Source: Clostridiales bacterium UBA929
GTDB lineage: Bacteria > Bacillota > Clostridia > Oscillospirales > UBA929
Assembly (NCBI GenBank): GCA_002293625.1
Contig: DBDP01000175.1
Location: 138 to 14,806 of the forward strand
DNA length: 14,669 nucleotides
Direction: 5' to 3'
A program made the position numbers and the translations under genes. Position 1 is the first letter of the stretch. Each line of letters starts with the position of its first letter. Under the pieces are notes generated by a model. The model was not told the DNA's origin and did not search any database. It worked only from the letters and a program-made list of their open reading frames with translations. Below are positions 14,638 through 14,669 of the stretch, piece by piece.

Positions 14638-14669
14638 AAGCTCATGCGGCGCCGGTAAAACGGTTGCGT

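Noticed and set aside
14545..14667. A 40-codon open frame on the minus strand at the right edge, ending just before the terminator
   Set aside because: It could be the tail of a gene outside the window, but its length is not significant, I recognise no family, and other frames also end plausibly nearby.
14500..14669. Known structured RNA (tmRNA, 6S, SRP, RNase P, common riboswitches)
   Set aside because: Hairpins are present, but I could not find the conserved core sequences of any of these classes on either strand.

Overview
The window looks like chromosomal DNA from an endospore-forming Bacillota species, most likely class Clostridia with moderately high GC. The evidence is a SpoIVFA/SpoIVFB-like pair, a YunB sporulation protein, the TIGR03960/TIGR03936 gene pair typical of Clostridia, strong GGAGG-type ribosome binding sites, GTG and TTG starts, and sigma-A-like promoters. 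I see no phage, plasmid, IS or CRISPR signature, and nearly everything is recognisable core or near-core gene content.

Layout. (1) 43-569: nusB on the minus strand, divergent from a plus-strand transporter operon, with two well-formed sigma-A-type promoters back to back between them. (2) 596-2661: two overlapping sugar-type ABC permeases, then a small membrane-anchored protein resembling the membrane-proximal part of a HlyD/RND adaptor. No substrate-binding protein or ATPase gene lies beside them. (3) 2661-2838: intergenic palindromes of a GTAGGGG type. (4) 2839-6913: a tight operon of an M23 (LytM) peptidase, an M50 site-2 protease of the SpoIVFB type, a TIGR03960 radical SAM protein and a TIGR03936/DUF2344 protein. 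In B. subtilis spoIVFA-spoIVFB sits just upstream of rplU. In many Clostridia the radical SAM pair lies between them, followed by rng-rplU-rpmA-obgE. Here that ribosomal tail is missing. (5) 7042-11305: pyrE with its own promoter, overlapping the first of two full-length ABC exporter half-transporters (TMD-NBD). The second half-transporter follows after a spacer containing an inverted pair of the GTAGGGG palindromes. The two probably form one heterodimeric exporter. (6) 11283-14069, minus strand: yunB then ligA. ligA has its own promoter, whose -35 box contains the yunB stop codon, and its 3' end overlaps the second ABC gene tail to tail by 23 bases. (7) 14162-14669: an unrecognised 92-residue protein with a very strong ribosome binding site, then 229 bases of hairpin-rich sequence including a likely minus-strand terminator.

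Functionally the window mixes housekeeping genes (transcription antitermination, pyrimidine synthesis, DNA ligation) with sporulation functions and two transport systems. The least ordinary points are the sugar permease pair with a degenerate coupling loop and a mini-adaptor partner, the low-complexity linker of the M23 protein that seems to be built from translated repeat DNA, and the small family of intergenic palindromes. I did not find a clear-cut new multi-gene system.
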